From the NCBI RefSeq assembly GCF_023337795.1, contig NZ_JALIRS010000002.1:186001-250000 (forward strand): a stretch of 64,000 nucleotides of DNA, written 5' to 3'. The notes beneath the pieces are model-generated. The model did not search any database. It was not told the DNA's origin and was given only the letters and a program-made list of their open reading frames with translations. Of the stretch, positions 18,126 through 27,158 are shown piece after piece. Origin of the DNA: Lysinibacillus sp. BPa_S21. Its GTDB lineage: Bacteria; Bacillota; Bacilli; Bacillales_A; Planococcaceae. Position 1 is the first letter of the stretch. Each line of letters opens with the position of its first letter. Position numbers and translations under genes: made by a program.

Positions 18126-19184
18126 TCACCATCGATAAGGCGTCATCCCGCCTGGGTAAAAGTGCGGTGACATCCATGGTCCTACCGAATGTTGCATATG
18201 GGAATGTGGCATATGGCAATGTGATGGACACGGCGGTGGGCATGGTGGCGGACAGAAACATTGGTCCATTTGCCAAGTCGGCATCATGACTGGCTGTGCA
18301 TGACAACCACATGGCTGTTCCATTTCCGGCATCATTTCCGGCATAGGTTGAAATTCTGGATTCATAGGGAAGAATGGAGATGTACTAGATTCTAAAAACT
18401 CCTCCGCCCCAGCAACTTTTTCACATCCCATATCACATGTTGGTTGTTCTGGCATCGTATACGCCTCAACTTGCGGTTCCATAGGCATCGGCATTGGCAT
18501 TGGCATCGGCCAATACATATGATGATGTACTGGCTGATGGCAGCTAGCACAATGTGGTACTGCCGGCATTTGTGGCATGATAAAAATCGGTTGCGGCATT
18601 GGTGCTGGTGGTGGCGCCTCCGGTTGGGCTACAGGCTGTGGTTGTGGTTGAATTTGAATTGGAGATACAGTTTGCTCTACACTTGGCATGACAACGTTTT
18701 GATTCCAGCTAAGCTCAACAGGCGCTGGCTGAGGCATCGGCATCGGCATTGGATAAGGAATTGGAATCATCTGTGGTTCTGGCATTGGTGGTGGTGGTAC
18801 AATAATTGGTGGCGGCATCGGTCTCTGTACCTCTTTTTCTTTAACATGCCTTGTAGGTGACTCCTTGTGCATATGTTCTTTATGCATGTGTTCCTTGTGG
18901 CCCTCTCTGTGGCCTTCTCTATGCCCTTCTCTATGTCCTTCTCTATGTCCTTCTCTATGCCCTTCTCTATGCATTCCCCAATCTGTTTCTCGATGATGTT
19001 CTCTATGTGGTTCTCTATGCGGTTCTTTGTTTATTTTTTCAGGTAGGATAATTTCCATGCCCGGTACAATATAATCCGGATTAGCAAGATGGGCATTAAG
19101 CCGCTTTAAATCTTCAAACGAAACTCCGTACTCTTTCGCTATCTTCCACAACGTGTCTCCCTTTTGGACAATATGAATACGCAA
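18126..19184 (-). CDS. safA: Spore coat assembly protein SafA (LysM protein)
   Basis: A 352-residue protein starting at TTG 19184 (MRIHIVQKGDTLWKIAKEYG), six bases after GGGAGG; the longer frame to 19214 ignores this site. Residues 1-47 are a LysM domain that binds peptidoglycan of the spore cortex. Residues about 55-95 are HREG/HKEHM repeats, then a Pro/Met-rich middle (PMPMPMPQPAP) and a Cys/His/Pro-rich tail ending HFYPGGMTPYRW. SafA is the inner-coat morphogenetic hub in Bacillus. The His-rich repeat is an unusual local expansion that could bind metal. niaR lies divergently upstream, as nadA/nadR neighbours do in B. subtilis. Confidence 0.88.
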   Translation of the reverse strand: MRIHIVQKGDTLWKIAKEYGVSFEDLKRLNAHLANPDYIVPGMEIILPEKINKEPHREPHREHHRETDWGMHREGHREGHREGHREGHREGHREGHKEHMHKEHMHKESPTRHVKEKEVQRPMPPPIIVPPPPMPEPQMIPIPYPMPMPMPQPAPVELSWNQNVVMPSVEQTVSPIQIQPQPQPVAQPEAPPPAPMPQPIFIMPQMPAVPHCASCHQPVHHHMYWPMPMPMPMPMEPQVEAYTMPEQPTCDMGCEKVAGAEEFLESSTSPFFPMNPEFQPMPEMMPEMEQPCGCHAQPVMMPTWQMDQCFCPPPCPPPCPSHCHMPHSHMQHSVGPWMSPHFYPGGMTPYRW

Positions 19185-19325
19185 TTTTTTCCTCCCTTCC
19201 TCTCTTCGTATCATATGTTCAATGTTTCATTTGGATACAAAAATTTCACGCAGTTGGAAATGCTTCATGGTACACTAGGTTTTAAGGAAAACTGCTTCCT
19301 TTATTACTCGCAGAGGTGATCTCTT

Positions 19326-19859
19326 ATGAAAAAAATGTTAGGCGAAGAACGCCGACTGCAACTCCTAGCGCAATTAAAACAAAGCACAGCACCTATTACA
19401 GGGACGGACCTAGCTAAATTCGCTAATGTTTCCAGACAAGTCATTGTCAATGATATGACATTGTTAAAGGCTAGAAATGAACCTATTATCGCAACTAGCC
19501 AAGGATATCTCTATATGCACCAGGAACAATTACATCATGCTGTTGAACGCACAATTCCTTGCTTCCACACTGCAGAGGATGCAGAAGACGAACTTATAAC
19601 AATCGTTGATTGCGGTGGTACAGTAAAAAATGTGATTGTTGAACATCCAATTTACGGGGACATCACCGCATCGATTATGATTTCTAACCGTCATGAGGTA
19701 AAAAAATTTATTCAGCGTGTCAACGAAACACAAGCAAGTTATTTATCTGATCTAACAGGTGGTACACATCTCCATGTTATTTCTGCTCCTTCTGTTGAAA
19801 TTTTAGATTTAATTGAGCTTACTTTAGAAAAAAAAGGTTATTTAGTTGTAGATCAATAA
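19326..19859 (+). CDS. niaR: NAD biosynthesis repressor NiaR (YrxA)
   Basis: A 177-residue regulator. Residues 1-60 are a winged helix-turn-helix (ITGTDLAKFANVSRQVIVNDMTLLK). The remainder is a 3H domain with conserved histidines in IVEHPIYG and GGTHLHVISA, which bind nickel and nicotinic acid in the family. NiaR represses NAD synthesis and niacin uptake genes. AGAGGTGAT precedes the ATG. In B. subtilis it is divergent from nadB-nadC-nadA; those genes are missing at this place. Confidence 0.92.
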   Translation: MKKMLGEERRLQLLAQLKQSTAPITGTDLAKFANVSRQVIVNDMTLLKARNEPIIATSQGYLYMHQEQLHHAVERTIPCFHTAEDAEDELITIVDCGGTVKNVIVEHPIYGDITASIMISNRHEVKKFIQRVNETQASYLSDLTGGTHLHVISAPSVEILDLIELTLEKKGYLVVDQ

Positions 19860-19884
19860 CGTGTAAAACCAAATATTTCATGTA

Positions 19885-19918
19885 GCTGCTAGCCCTTCAC
19901 GGGGACTAGCAGTTTTCT
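19885..19918 (+). terminator. Terminator of niaR
   Basis: CTGCTAG-CCC pairs with GGG-ACTAGCAG, followed by TTTTCT, 27 bases after the niaR stop codon. Confidence 0.85.
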
Positions 19919-19964
19919 ATTTATATGAATTCAAATGATTTACTATCAAGTGTATTAATTCGAA

Positions 19965-20300
19965 GAGGCTGATTCCGCTACGTGCTACTCGCATAATTCC
20001 TTTGAAGATAGTCTTCTACAGCCGCAAATTTTAACCCTTTCGAAAAGACTCTACATGAAGTCGCTTCTTGTAATCCTTCACGACTACCTGCCTCATATTG
20101 CATCTACCATATAGTAAAAATTGATAATCTAATGAAAATCTTTCTCACAATTCGTTGATAGAATAGCGATCTTCTTCGAACAATTGAAGGATATGTAGTT
20201 TAACTCGAATGGATGTTTGCTTCGCCCCATAAAAATGCTCCCCTTAGATAAACAGATTTTATTTTTTAATCTGTCTACCTAATAGGGAGCATATCAAATT
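19965..20300 (-). pseudogene. Degenerate 5' end of an IS3-family element (orfA relic)
   Basis: Minus-strand frames give KLHILQLFEEDRYSINEL, then ERFSLDYQFL, and in another frame REGLQEATSCRVFSKGLKFA and AVEDYLQRNYA. These match the helix-turn-helix OrfA of IS3/IS150-type elements, broken by at least one stop and one frameshift. Upstream, TGATATGCTCCC followed by TATTAGGTAGACAG at about 20270-20297 resembles the left terminal repeat, and with 20233-20245 it forms a long hairpin. The rest of the element is gone. It lies where the nad genes sit in B. subtilis. Confidence 0.65.
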
Positions 20301-20394
20301 AAGCGTCTGGTCTTTACTTTTTAACAAAATAATTCTTCCATCGATGATTCCTAGTAACAACCTTTCCTTAACACATAATTTTTTTATGTTATGG

Positions 20395-20571
20395 TCAAGA
20401 ATCCTCTTTCGACTTTTTATACTCTATATAACTCCAAGAAATAGAAATGACTATTAACAAGGCTGCAAAAAGGGTAATAATAGTTTTGGAGTTTGAAGAT
20501 ATAGATAAGTTTGCTGTAACAGTACTTATAACGGCTGCCAGTATCGCTAAGTAATATGGTCTTAATACCAT
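20395..20571 (-). CDS. Small two-helix membrane protein
   Basis: A 58-residue protein starting at ATG 20571 (MVLRPYYLAILAAVIST), nine bases after AAGGGGG. Two hydrophobic segments (about 6-22 and 32-50) flank a short SISSNSKT loop, and the tail is charged (EYKKSKEDS). Its start lies 13 bases after the stop of the subtilase gene, so both are probably one operon. I do not recognise the family. It may be a membrane partner of the protease. Confidence 0.6.
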   Translation of the reverse strand: MVLRPYYLAILAAVISTVTANLSISSNSKTIITLFAALLIVISISWSYIEYKKSKEDS

Positions 20572-20584
20572 AAATTTGGCCCCC

Positions 20585-21478
20585 TTACAATGAATCAATC
20601 TTTTCAAGTGCTTGTAAGTACGTTAACTCTTGACTATTAATAGAGTCTAGAAATGATATAATAGTATCATTTGACAATTTTTTATTTTTCAAAAAAGCAT
20701 AATCTTTTAATAGTGCAATATAGCCTGATATTATAGCTGTTGCTTGAGATGTACCACTGGTTTTTATTATTGTTTCTTTCAAATTGATTGTTGATATTTC
20801 ATGACCTGGCGCATTAATAGTTGTTGCCTTAGAACCACTTGTTAAATCAAGTACATTTCCTGAAGCATCAATTGCCCCAACTGAAACTACTTCATCTAAG
20901 ATTGCGGGATACATTAATTCTGTATTACCGTAATCTCCTGAGGATGCTACCACTGTAATCCCCTTATTAATTGCTGATTTTATCGCTTCTGTAATATCCT
21001 TATCCTCAAAATGACTAGCAATACTCAAGTTAATAATAGAGGCATCTTTTTGGATGGCCAATTCAATAGCATTCTTTATAATTGTTGGTGAAACTGAATT
21101 GTCATCATTCATCACTTTAATCGCCATTATTTGTGCTTCAGGACTTATACCTTCTATATTTTCACTAATACCTTTAATTATAGAATACATCATAGTGCCA
21201 TGACCATTTGTATCTTCAATATCTTCATCTACTAACGATTCTTCAAATTTTAAATTTCCACTGTATATAGAATTTAGACCCGTGTCAATAATAGCGATTG
21301 TTTGTGATTTACCTTTAGAGATTTTATGAAGTTTTTCATAATCTAAAGATTGTAACTCCCAGGGTGTATCATCTTCACTATCTTTTCCGTAATCACCTAA
21401 AAAAACACTATAAATCGCAAATGACATTCCAGAAAATACTAAAATAATCCATATTACTTTAGAGGAAAATTTTTTCAA
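20585..21478 (-). CDS. Membrane-anchored subtilisin-like serine protease (S8)
   Basis: A 297-residue protein. Residues 7-28 form an N-terminal membrane anchor or signal (VIWIILVFSGMSFAIYSVFL). The catalytic triad is visible: Asp in IAIIDTGLNS (about 65), His in NGHGTMMYSI (about 93) and Ser in TSGTSQATAIISGY (about 246). The oxyanion region ASSGDYGN is present. There is no inhibitor-type propeptide, and the protein is short for an exported subtilisin, so it looks like a membrane-tethered processing protease. It precedes a small membrane protein in the same direction. Substrate is unknown. Confidence 0.85.
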   Translation of the reverse strand: MKKFSSKVIWIILVFSGMSFAIYSVFLGDYGKDSEDDTPWELQSLDYEKLHKISKGKSQTIAIIDTGLNSIYSGNLKFEESLVDEDIEDTNGHGTMMYSIIKGISENIEGISPEAQIMAIKVMNDDNSVSPTIIKNAIELAIQKDASIINLSIASHFEDKDITEAIKSAINKGITVVASSGDYGNTELMYPAILDEVVSVGAIDASGNVLDLTSGSKATTINAPGHEISTINLKETIIKTSGTSQATAIISGYIALLKDYAFLKNKKLSNDTIISFLDSINSQELTYLQALEKIDSL

Positions 21479-21822
21479 TTAAAGCACCTACTATAGATTT
21501 CTTATTATTAAATTTAATATTGACTTACTGAGGCTCGACATCAAAAACTAATACCCAATACAAATCAATTCTAACCCCTCTATTTGTGTTTCCATTATGA
21601 TATTCTACGATAAATTATCGTTCCTGCCTTTTACTTTCATTTTTAGTTTAAATTCTATTTTGGGACAGCGACTTCTTGTTGAAAAACTACATGTCAATGC
21701 ATTTCAAAAATGAATACTATAGCACTTTTCATAATATCGTATATCGCACAAAAAACATTGCAGAAGAGCCGTGCTTTATTTAATATCTTAATTTCATCCA
21801 CATTACTTGGATAGCTTCAGAG
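21479..21822. other. Intergenic region, no gene seen
   Basis: AT-rich stretch upstream of the subtilase gene and downstream of the DCC gene. It must carry the subtilase promoter; nothing else is recognisable. Confidence 0.3.
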
Positions 21823-22212
21823 TTAGAGAAATCTTTTTCGTTGTGAAGGTGTTGGCAATAAACATTTTTCTTTTCGCCCAAAAAGACGATATCTATTTTT
21901 AGCAAATAGTCGATACATTTTATTTCGCATAGCTGGAGGAATAAGGATGAAAATATAGCAGACAGGCCAAATACTATCTAACCTCTTACAGATTTTAAGT
22001 GCTGCTGTGGATTCAAAATATACCTTTCCATGCTCAATTAATATGACACTATCAATATTTTCTGGTACTTCGTATTGTGCAAGTAATGCCTGCCCACTAT
22101 CACTTTGGATGGACGCAAATTGAAAATATGCTGCCTGATCATATTTGATAATAAATTGCACACTACGATCACAGAAATTGCACACCCCGTCAAACAAAAT
22201 AATGCCGCCCAC
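21823..22212 (-). CDS. DCC-family thiol-disulfide oxidoreductase-like protein (DUF393)
   Basis: A 129-residue protein beginning with the family signature FDGVCNFCDRSVQFI, where the CxxC is the redox-like pair. STAALKICKRLDSIWP and YRLFGRKEKCLLPTP complete the DUF393 pattern. The thioredoxin-like fold is predicted for the family, but physiological partners are unknown. It starts 24 bases after the pheA stop codon, so it may be co-transcribed with pheA. Confidence 0.88.
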   Translation of the reverse strand: MGGIILFDGVCNFCDRSVQFIIKYDQAAYFQFASIQSDSGQALLAQYEVPENIDSVILIEHGKVYFESTAALKICKRLDSIWPVCYIFILIPPAMRNKMYRLFAKNRYRLFGRKEKCLLPTPSQRKRFL

Positions 22213-22236
22213 AATGATTCCTCCTAGCCACTTATA

Positions 22237-23112
22237 TTACTCATCCGACGTTAGATAAGTAAAGTATGTACCAAGCGACTTCACCTTGCAACCAAGAGCA
22301 GCTAGTTCCTCCATAGCCCCACGCATCATAGGCTCCTTTTCATCTGCCAATACATCAATCATAAAGAAATAATCGCCTAAGCCCGTTTTTAAAGGTCGTG
22401 ATTCGATTTTACTTAAATTGAGCTGTCGCCATGCAAATACTGATAACACTTGATGTAATGCCCCTGAACGATCCGTTGGCAGTGTAATCATGAATGTAGT
22501 CTTTGCCTGTCCTTCTGATAATTCTTGCGGCAATCGTCTATTTTGCTTAGATAATACGAAGAAGCGTGTATGGTTAAAATGGAAATCATGAATATTAGGT
22601 TGAACGATTTCTAAGCCATATTTATCGGCTGCCGCTGCATTTCCAACCGCAGCAATGCACTCGTTTGGATTTTCAGATACAAATTTAGCAGCTGCTGCTG
22701 TTGATGTCGTTTGATGTAACGGAGCATGGCTGAAACGATAAAATAAGTATTTATGACATTGAGCTAGCGCATGTGGATGTGAATAAACACCTGTAATCGA
22801 TTCCCACTTCTCCTTTTGCGCTTTATTGACCATTAAATGCTGTTGTATTTTTAACAGAAGCTCACCTGTCACATATAGGGTCGCCTCATGAAATAAATAA
22901 TCGAGCGTTAACGATACAGAGCCTTCTAAAGCATTTTCCAGTGGTACAACTGCTAGATCTACCTTTCCCTCTGCTACTGCCTCAATACATTCTGGTATTG
23001 TAGAACAAGGGACAAGCCACTCGTTCGGAAAGGTTGCCTTTGTTGCTAAGTATGTAAATGATGCCTCCGGTCCTAAATATCCAATTCGTTTTTCCCATTG
23101 TTGCTCTGTCAT
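22237..23112 (-). CDS. pheA: Prephenate dehydratase
   Basis: A 291-residue enzyme converting prephenate to phenylpyruvate in phenylalanine synthesis. YLGPEASFTYLA at the start, VVPLENALEGSV (about 80) and TSTAAAAKFV are substrate-site blocks. Residues about 205-285 are an ACT domain (SGALHQVLSVFAWRQLNLSKIESRPLK) for feedback inhibition by phenylalanine. Length fits B. subtilis PheA (285). pheB and obg lie upstream in the same direction. Confidence 0.97.
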   Translation of the reverse strand: MTEQQWEKRIGYLGPEASFTYLATKATFPNEWLVPCSTIPECIEAVAEGKVDLAVVPLENALEGSVSLTLDYLFHEATLYVTGELLLKIQQHLMVNKAQKEKWESITGVYSHPHALAQCHKYLFYRFSHAPLHQTTSTAAAAKFVSENPNECIAAVGNAAAADKYGLEIVQPNIHDFHFNHTRFFVLSKQNRRLPQELSEGQAKTTFMITLPTDRSGALHQVLSVFAWRQLNLSKIESRPLKTGLGDYFFMIDVLADEKEPMMRGAMEELAALGCKVKSLGTYFTYLTSDE

Positions 23113-23426
23113 TACTTTACCTCCTTCACTACAACTTGTAGCTTTTTATTTTATATTAAAATTCCAAGTGTGTTTATTAACCATTTTTATCCACCCTAAC
23201 TCTAATCAACTTATACACATGACAACGTTCTAACAAATGGTATCCTTAAATTTCACTAATGGAAAGATTCAGAATTCTCAACCCATGAAAATCACTTTGA
23301 ATTGCATTCCTTCTCTTCGGTTATAGAATAAGGAGCTGTCCCATGAAGCGATATCATACCACTACATAGGACTGCTCCTTTTGAGCTATTTACATTCTAT
23401 TTAAAATTCAAGCTTGCTTTTAGTCA
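23113..23426. repeat. pheB-pheA intergenic region with a dispersed repeat and a hairpin
   Basis: Bases 23168-23212 carry TGTTTATTAACCATTTTTAT followed by CTCTAAT-type sequence, also found at 37662-37705 and, slightly changed, at 46722-46760. A hairpin at 23329-23380 (AGGAGC-GTCC against GGAC-GCTCCT with TTTT on the plus side) may terminate. No gene is seen. Confidence 0.5.
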
Positions 23427-23882
23427 TTACAATGCACCAGAACTAATTACTTCTGCTGACTCGACAAAATCTAAACGTTTGAGTTGCTGTATTAAATCAT
23501 CAAGTTCACATGTCATACTAGTGACATCTAATGACAATGTAACATTAGCACGTCCTTGAATCGGTATTGTTTGATGGATAGTCAGTATATTGCAATGCGT
23601 ATTTGTTACTGTTTCTAAAAGCTTTGCAAGTGTTCCTTTACGGTCCTGAAGCTGTAAAAAGACTGTTAAAATGCGTTCCTGCACAATTGAATGAAAAGGA
23701 AATACAGCATCACGATATTTGTAAAACGCACTACGCGATAAATCCACCTGCTTTACCGCATCCCAAATGGAAGATACCGAACCACTTGAAAGTAAGTGTT
23801 TCGCCTCCAAAGTTTTTTGCATAGCATCCGTTAAAACATCTTCACGAACTAAATAATATCGCTGATTCGCAACATTCTTCAT
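23427..23882 (-). CDS. pheB: ACT domain protein PheB
   Basis: A 151-residue protein with an N-terminal helical segment containing a predicted helix-turn-helix-like stretch (VSSIWDAVKQVDLSRSAFY) and a C-terminal ACT domain (GTLAKLLETVTNTHCNILTI). In Bacillus the gene is co-transcribed with obg and pheA; the exact role is unresolved (once called a chorismate mutase). Length fits (147). It begins 24 bases after the obg stop codon. Confidence 0.92.
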   Translation of the reverse strand: MKNVANQRYYLVREDVLTDAMQKTLEAKHLLSSGSVSSIWDAVKQVDLSRSAFYKYRDAVFPFHSIVQERILTVFLQLQDRKGTLAKLLETVTNTHCNILTIHQTIPIQGRANVTLSLDVTSMTCELDDLIQQLKRLDFVESAEVISSGAL

Positions 23883-23906
23883 ACGCTTCCCCCTAAAACT
23901 CTTGTC

Positions 23907-25196
23907 TTAATCGACAAATTCAAATTCAAACTCTTGCAGACGAACTGTATCGCCATCTTGAGCTCCATGTTCGCGTAGAGCCTCATCCACACCCATTGCA
24001 CGTAATTGACGAGCAAATCGACGAATACCATCTTCACGGCTAAAGTCAGTCATTTTAAATAGGCGTTCAATTGCGTAACCACTAATAATAAATGCACCAT
24101 CATCATCACGAGTAATGACGAAATCTTCACCTTTTGCTTCATGTTTGTACATGACTGTTGCTTCGGATTGCTCCTCTATATCATCATATAGTGGGAATTC
24201 AGGTGTTACTTCAAGTAAATCAGCTATAGCAAATAGTAATTCTTTTAAACCTTGACGTGAAACAGCTGATATCGGGAAAATTTGAATATCTTCTCCCACT
24301 TTTTTGCGGAATTCCTCTAAGTTTTCTTCTGCATCAGGCATATCCATTTTATTGGCAACAACAATTTGTGGACGCTCTGTTAAACGAAGATTATATTGCT
24401 TTAACTCTTCATTAATCGTTAAATAATCCTCGTACGGATCGCGGCCTTCCATTCCTGACATATCAATAACATGGACAATAACACGCGTACGTTCAATATG
24501 TCGTAAAAACTGATGACCTAATCCTACCCCTTGGTGTGCCCCTTCAATAAGACCAGGTAAATCTGCCATCGCAAAGCTTCGATGATCATCTGTTTCAATC
24601 ATTCCTAAATTAGGGACAATTGTTGTAAAGTGATAGGCGCCAATTTTTGGCTTCGCAGCAGAAACAACAGATAAAAGTGTTGATTTACCAACACTTGGGA
24701 AACCTACTAGTCCTACATCTGCTAAAACTTTCAACTCTAATATAACATTTAATTCTTGTCCTGGCTCACCTTTTTCAGAAAGCTCTGGCGCTGGATTTGC
24801 TGGTGTTGCGAAGCGAGAATTTCCTCGTCCACCACGGCCAGCTTTTGCGATAATCGCTTGTTGGCCATGCTCGACTAAATCGGCTATAACAGCACCTGTT
24901 TCTTCGTTCATTACGACTGTGCCTGGTGGTACTTTAACGATTAAATCGTCTGCGCGTTTACCATGCATTCCTTTACTCATACCATGCTCACCACGGTCAG
25001 CCTTGAAATGACGTTTGTAGCGGAAATCCATTAATGTTCGTAAGCCCTCTTCCACTTCAAACACTACGTTACCACCATGTCCACCATCACCACCAGCTGG
25101 ACCACCATTCGGTACATATTTTTCTCGGCGGAAGGCAACCATTCCATCTCCACCGTCGCCACCTTTAACATAAATCTTTACGTGATCGACAAACAT
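23907..25196 (-). CDS. obg: Ribosome-associated GTPase Obg
   Basis: A 429-residue essential GTPase for 50S assembly and stress and sporulation signalling. The Gly-rich Obg fold covers residues 1-158 ([18 protein letters not shown]). The G domain has [11 protein letters not shown] (G1), TTIVPNLG (G2), DLPGLIEGA (G3) and NKMD (G4). The OCT domain lies at about 350-429. It is adjacent to spo0B, as in B. subtilis, where Obg is needed for phosphorelay activation. Confidence 0.98.
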   Translation of the reverse strand: MFVDHVKIYVKGGDGGDGMVAFRREKYVPNGGPAGGDGGHGGNVVFEVEEGLRTLMDFRYKRHFKADRGEHGMSKGMHGKRADDLIVKVPPGTVVMNEETGAVIADLVEHGQQAIIAKAGRGGRGNSRFATPANPAPELSEKGEPGQELNVILELKVLADVGLVGFPSVGKSTLLSVVSAAKPKIGAYHFTTIVPNLGMIETDDHRSFAMADLPGLIEGAHQGVGLGHQFLRHIERTRVIVHVIDMSGMEGRDPYEDYLTINEELKQYNLRLTERPQIVVANKMDMPDAEENLEEFRKKVGEDIQIFPISAVSRQGLKELLFAIADLLEVTPEFPLYDDIEEQSEATVMYKHEAKGEDFVITRDDDGAFIISGYAIERLFKMTDFSREDGIRRFARQLRAMGVDEALREHGAQDGDTVRLQEFEFEFVD

Positions 25197-25201
25197 TTAG
25201 T

Positions 25202-25729
25202 TCACTCCCTATTTGCATTCATGACATATTGCCAGCGCGTCTTCGTCTGTTCAATTGTTCGAATGTCTAATTGTTTCAAACCTTTTTCGGTGAATGCATC
25301 AGCACTCCATAGACCATTTAACGTGAATGTCACGGCAAATGTATGATCGTCAACACGTACATCGAGCCCTAAACTCTGCTCTGTAAATGGATCTAATGTA
25401 TCATAAACATGCATAACTGTTTTGTTTAAATAGTCTACAACTTCCGTATCAATAGTATTTGTGACAGATTTTTTGATCTCACCACTTATCTTCATCGGTA
25501 ATGAAGGATAGCGCCAGCCAGCTGTTTGCAGCCATTCTATTGTTTTCGGTAATTGTAGACGATTAAGGATAGAAAGCACTTGCATTTGCTCTGAATACTC
25601 TTGAATAAGTTTTTTTGATTCATCAATTCTACCTAAATCTAAATTCATGCGAATAAGCTGAAGCTGATTCACATAATCATGATTTGCAAAACGTAATACC
25701 TCACTAATGGTTAGTGATTGATTGTTCAT
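25202..25729 (-). CDS. spo0B: Sporulation phosphotransferase Spo0B
   Basis: A 175-residue protein starting at ATG 25729 (MNNQSLTISEVL), six bases after GGAGTG; the longer frame to 25804 has no such site and runs into a dispersed repeat. The phosphorylated His is in RFANHDYVNQLQLIRMNL, the HD-x2-N-x-LQ pattern of Spo0B. It passes phosphate from Spo0F to Spo0A. It ends six bases before obg, so the genes are coupled. Confidence 0.9.
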   Translation of the reverse strand: MNNQSLTISEVLRFANHDYVNQLQLIRMNLDLGRIDESKKLIQEYSEQMQVLSILNRLQLPKTIEWLQTAGWRYPSLPMKISGEIKKSVTNTIDTEVVDYLNKTVMHVYDTLDPFTEQSLGLDVRVDDHTFAVTFTLNGLWSADAFTEKGLKQLDIRTIEQTKTRWQYVMNANRE

Positions 25730-25799
25730 CCCATTCACTCCAATAAAGTTATCTTTACTAGTATAACAAGTTTTGCTGTATTTTTCCCTTAATTCTTCA

Positions 25800-25975
25800 A
25801 TCAATTATGCCTCGGCAAAATTGCGCCACGAATCGGCTTTATGCTTAGGCCCGCAAATGTTTTTTTGTGCGAAAGCGCAGTGCTAACGTAGCGGCAGCAA
25901 TCGATATTTTTTTGTTGTTGCTTTCACACAGATAAAAATCGTGTTGTTTTCGCTACAGAAAACAATTGCTGTAAG
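25800..25975. repeat. Composite dispersed repeat upstream of spo0B
   Basis: ATCAATTATGCCTCGGCA followed by CGAATCGGCTT (25800-25840) recurs at 45981 and 53351. It is joined here to GCGAAAGCGCAG-type palindromic words shared with 1120-1625 and 56545-56640. Confidence 0.6.
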
Positions 25976-25991
25976 AAGTTGAAATTTAGCC

Positions 25992-26022
25992 AAAAAAAGG
26001 ACTGCAATAAATGCAGTCCTCC
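25992..26022 (-). terminator. Terminator of the rplU-prp-rpmA operon
   Basis: On the minus strand AGGACTGCA pairs with TGCAGTCCT, followed by TTTTTTT. Confidence 0.88.
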
Positions 26023-26045
26023 GCTTTATGTTATCTTATAAAAGA

Positions 26046-26345
26046 TTAAGCTTCTTGTGTTGCTGGGTATACAGATACTTGTTTGCGATCGCGACCTAAG
26101 CGTTCGAATTTTACAACGCCGTCAACTTTAGCAAATAGTGTATCGTCACCACCGCGACCTACGTTTGTACCTGGGTAAATTTTTGTACCGCGTTGACGGT
26201 AAAGAATTGAACCACCAGTTACGAATTGGCCATCAGCACGTTTAGCACCAAGTCGTTTTGACTCAGAGTCACGTCCGTTTTTAGTAGAACCTACACCTTT
26301 TTTAGATGCGAAAAGTTGAAGGTCTAATGCTAATAATAATTTCAT
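26046..26345 (-). CDS. rpmA: 50S ribosomal protein L27
   Basis: A 99-residue protein with the strongly conserved core [20 protein letters not shown]. It has the Firmicute-type N-terminal extension ending LDLQLFA, which must be removed before the Ser by the protease Prp, encoded directly upstream. The L27 N-terminus then reaches the peptidyl-transferase centre. AGGAGGTGG precedes the ATG. Confidence 0.98.
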   Translation of the reverse strand: MKLLLALDLQLFASKKGVGSTKNGRDSESKRLGAKRADGQFVTGGSILYRQRGTKIYPGTNVGRGGDDTLFAKVDGVVKFERLGRDRKQVSVYPATQEA

Positions 26346-26698
26346 CGTGTTCCACCTCCTACTTGGTTGTAGTTGATTTGGATGTATTGTCCGTAATTTT
26401 GCACCATTGAATACACTTGGGCAGTCATTACTTGGACAATTAACTGTAGTTTTGCATCAATCTCAGGCTCTATATCTGTTGGTAGACCTACCTTAAGATA
26501 GCCTCCGCCTTCAGCAGCTTGTTCGACTTCTGGCTGTAATTGTAATAATGCATAAATAGCATTCACCGTACCAATGGCAATGGTAGATGCTCCTGCACAT
26601 ACTAAATCCTTACCAGATTCATCGTATTCAGCATGTCCTGAAAATTCGAATGCTGACACATGTCTATTTTCATCGTGATGAATCGTAACTTGTATCAT
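26342..26698 (-). CDS. prp: Ribosomal-processing cysteine protease Prp
   Basis: A 118-residue protein with the family catalytic pair: His in [12 protein letters not shown] (about 21) and Cys in LVCAGAST (about 34). It cleaves the N-terminal extension of L27. The stop codon overlaps the rpmA start (ATGA). The arrangement between rplU and rpmA is diagnostic. Confidence 0.96.
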   Translation of the reverse strand: MIQVTIHHDENRHVSAFEFSGHAEYDESGKDLVCAGASTIAIGTVNAIYALLQLQPEVEQAAEGGGYLKVGLPTDIEPEIDAKLQLIVQVMTAQVYSMVQNYGQYIQINYNQVGGGTR

Positions 26699-26714
26699 TC
26701 GCTACACCTCACAA

Positions 26715-27023
26715 TTAAGCGTTGATAGTTTCAACAACTAATTTTGTGTAAGGTTGACGGTGACCTTGTTTACGACGGTAGTTCTTTTTAGCTTTCAATT
26801 TGAAAACAACGATTTTTTTCGCACGGCCTTCTTTCACAACTTTAGCTGTTACAGTAGCGCCTTCTACGAATGGAGCTCCAACTTTAACGTTTTCGCCACC
26901 TACGAATAAAACTTTATCAAAAGTTACAACCTCGTCAGCTTCTACACCTAATTTTTCAACATAGATTTCTTGACCAGCTTCTACTTTGATTTGTTTACCA
27001 CCAGTTTCAATAATTGCGTACAT
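26715..27023 (-). CDS. rplU: 50S ribosomal protein L21
   Basis: A 102-residue protein, [20 protein letters not shown] at the start and [20 protein letters not shown] at the end, both L21 signatures. The ATG at 27023 has GAGGAGGTG seven bases upstream and gives the usual length; the longer frame is rejected. It is the first gene of the L21-Prp-L27 operon. Confidence 0.98.
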   Translation of the reverse strand: MYAIIETGGKQIKVEAGQEIYVEKLGVEADEVVTFDKVLFVGGENVKVGAPFVEGATVTAKVVKEGRAKKIVVFKLKAKKNYRRKQGHRQPYTKLVVETINA

Positions 27024-27029
27024 TTTACT

Positions 27030-27135
27030 GCACCTCCTCATAGACTCAGACTCGCCTGCTTATAAAGGTGATCATACGATACTTAAACCTTTCCAGTGCG
27101 GTTGTAGTAGCACAGGTGCTACAAACAATAACATT
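27030..27135 (-). ncRNA. Putative L21 leader RNA
   Basis: The transcript upstream of rplU contains TTGTAGCACCTGTGCTACTA (GTAGCAC pairs with GTGCTAC) followed by a conserved-looking linker before the ribosome binding site. Bacillus rplU operons carry an L21 autoregulatory leader here. The assignment rests on position and the hairpin. Confidence 0.5.
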
Positions 27136-27158
27136 AAAATATTACCACACGAATTATT

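Noticed and set aside
18444-18860. Trp/Arg/His-rich plus-strand frame of 138 codons
   Set aside because: Shadow of the Pro/Met-rich repeat region of safA.
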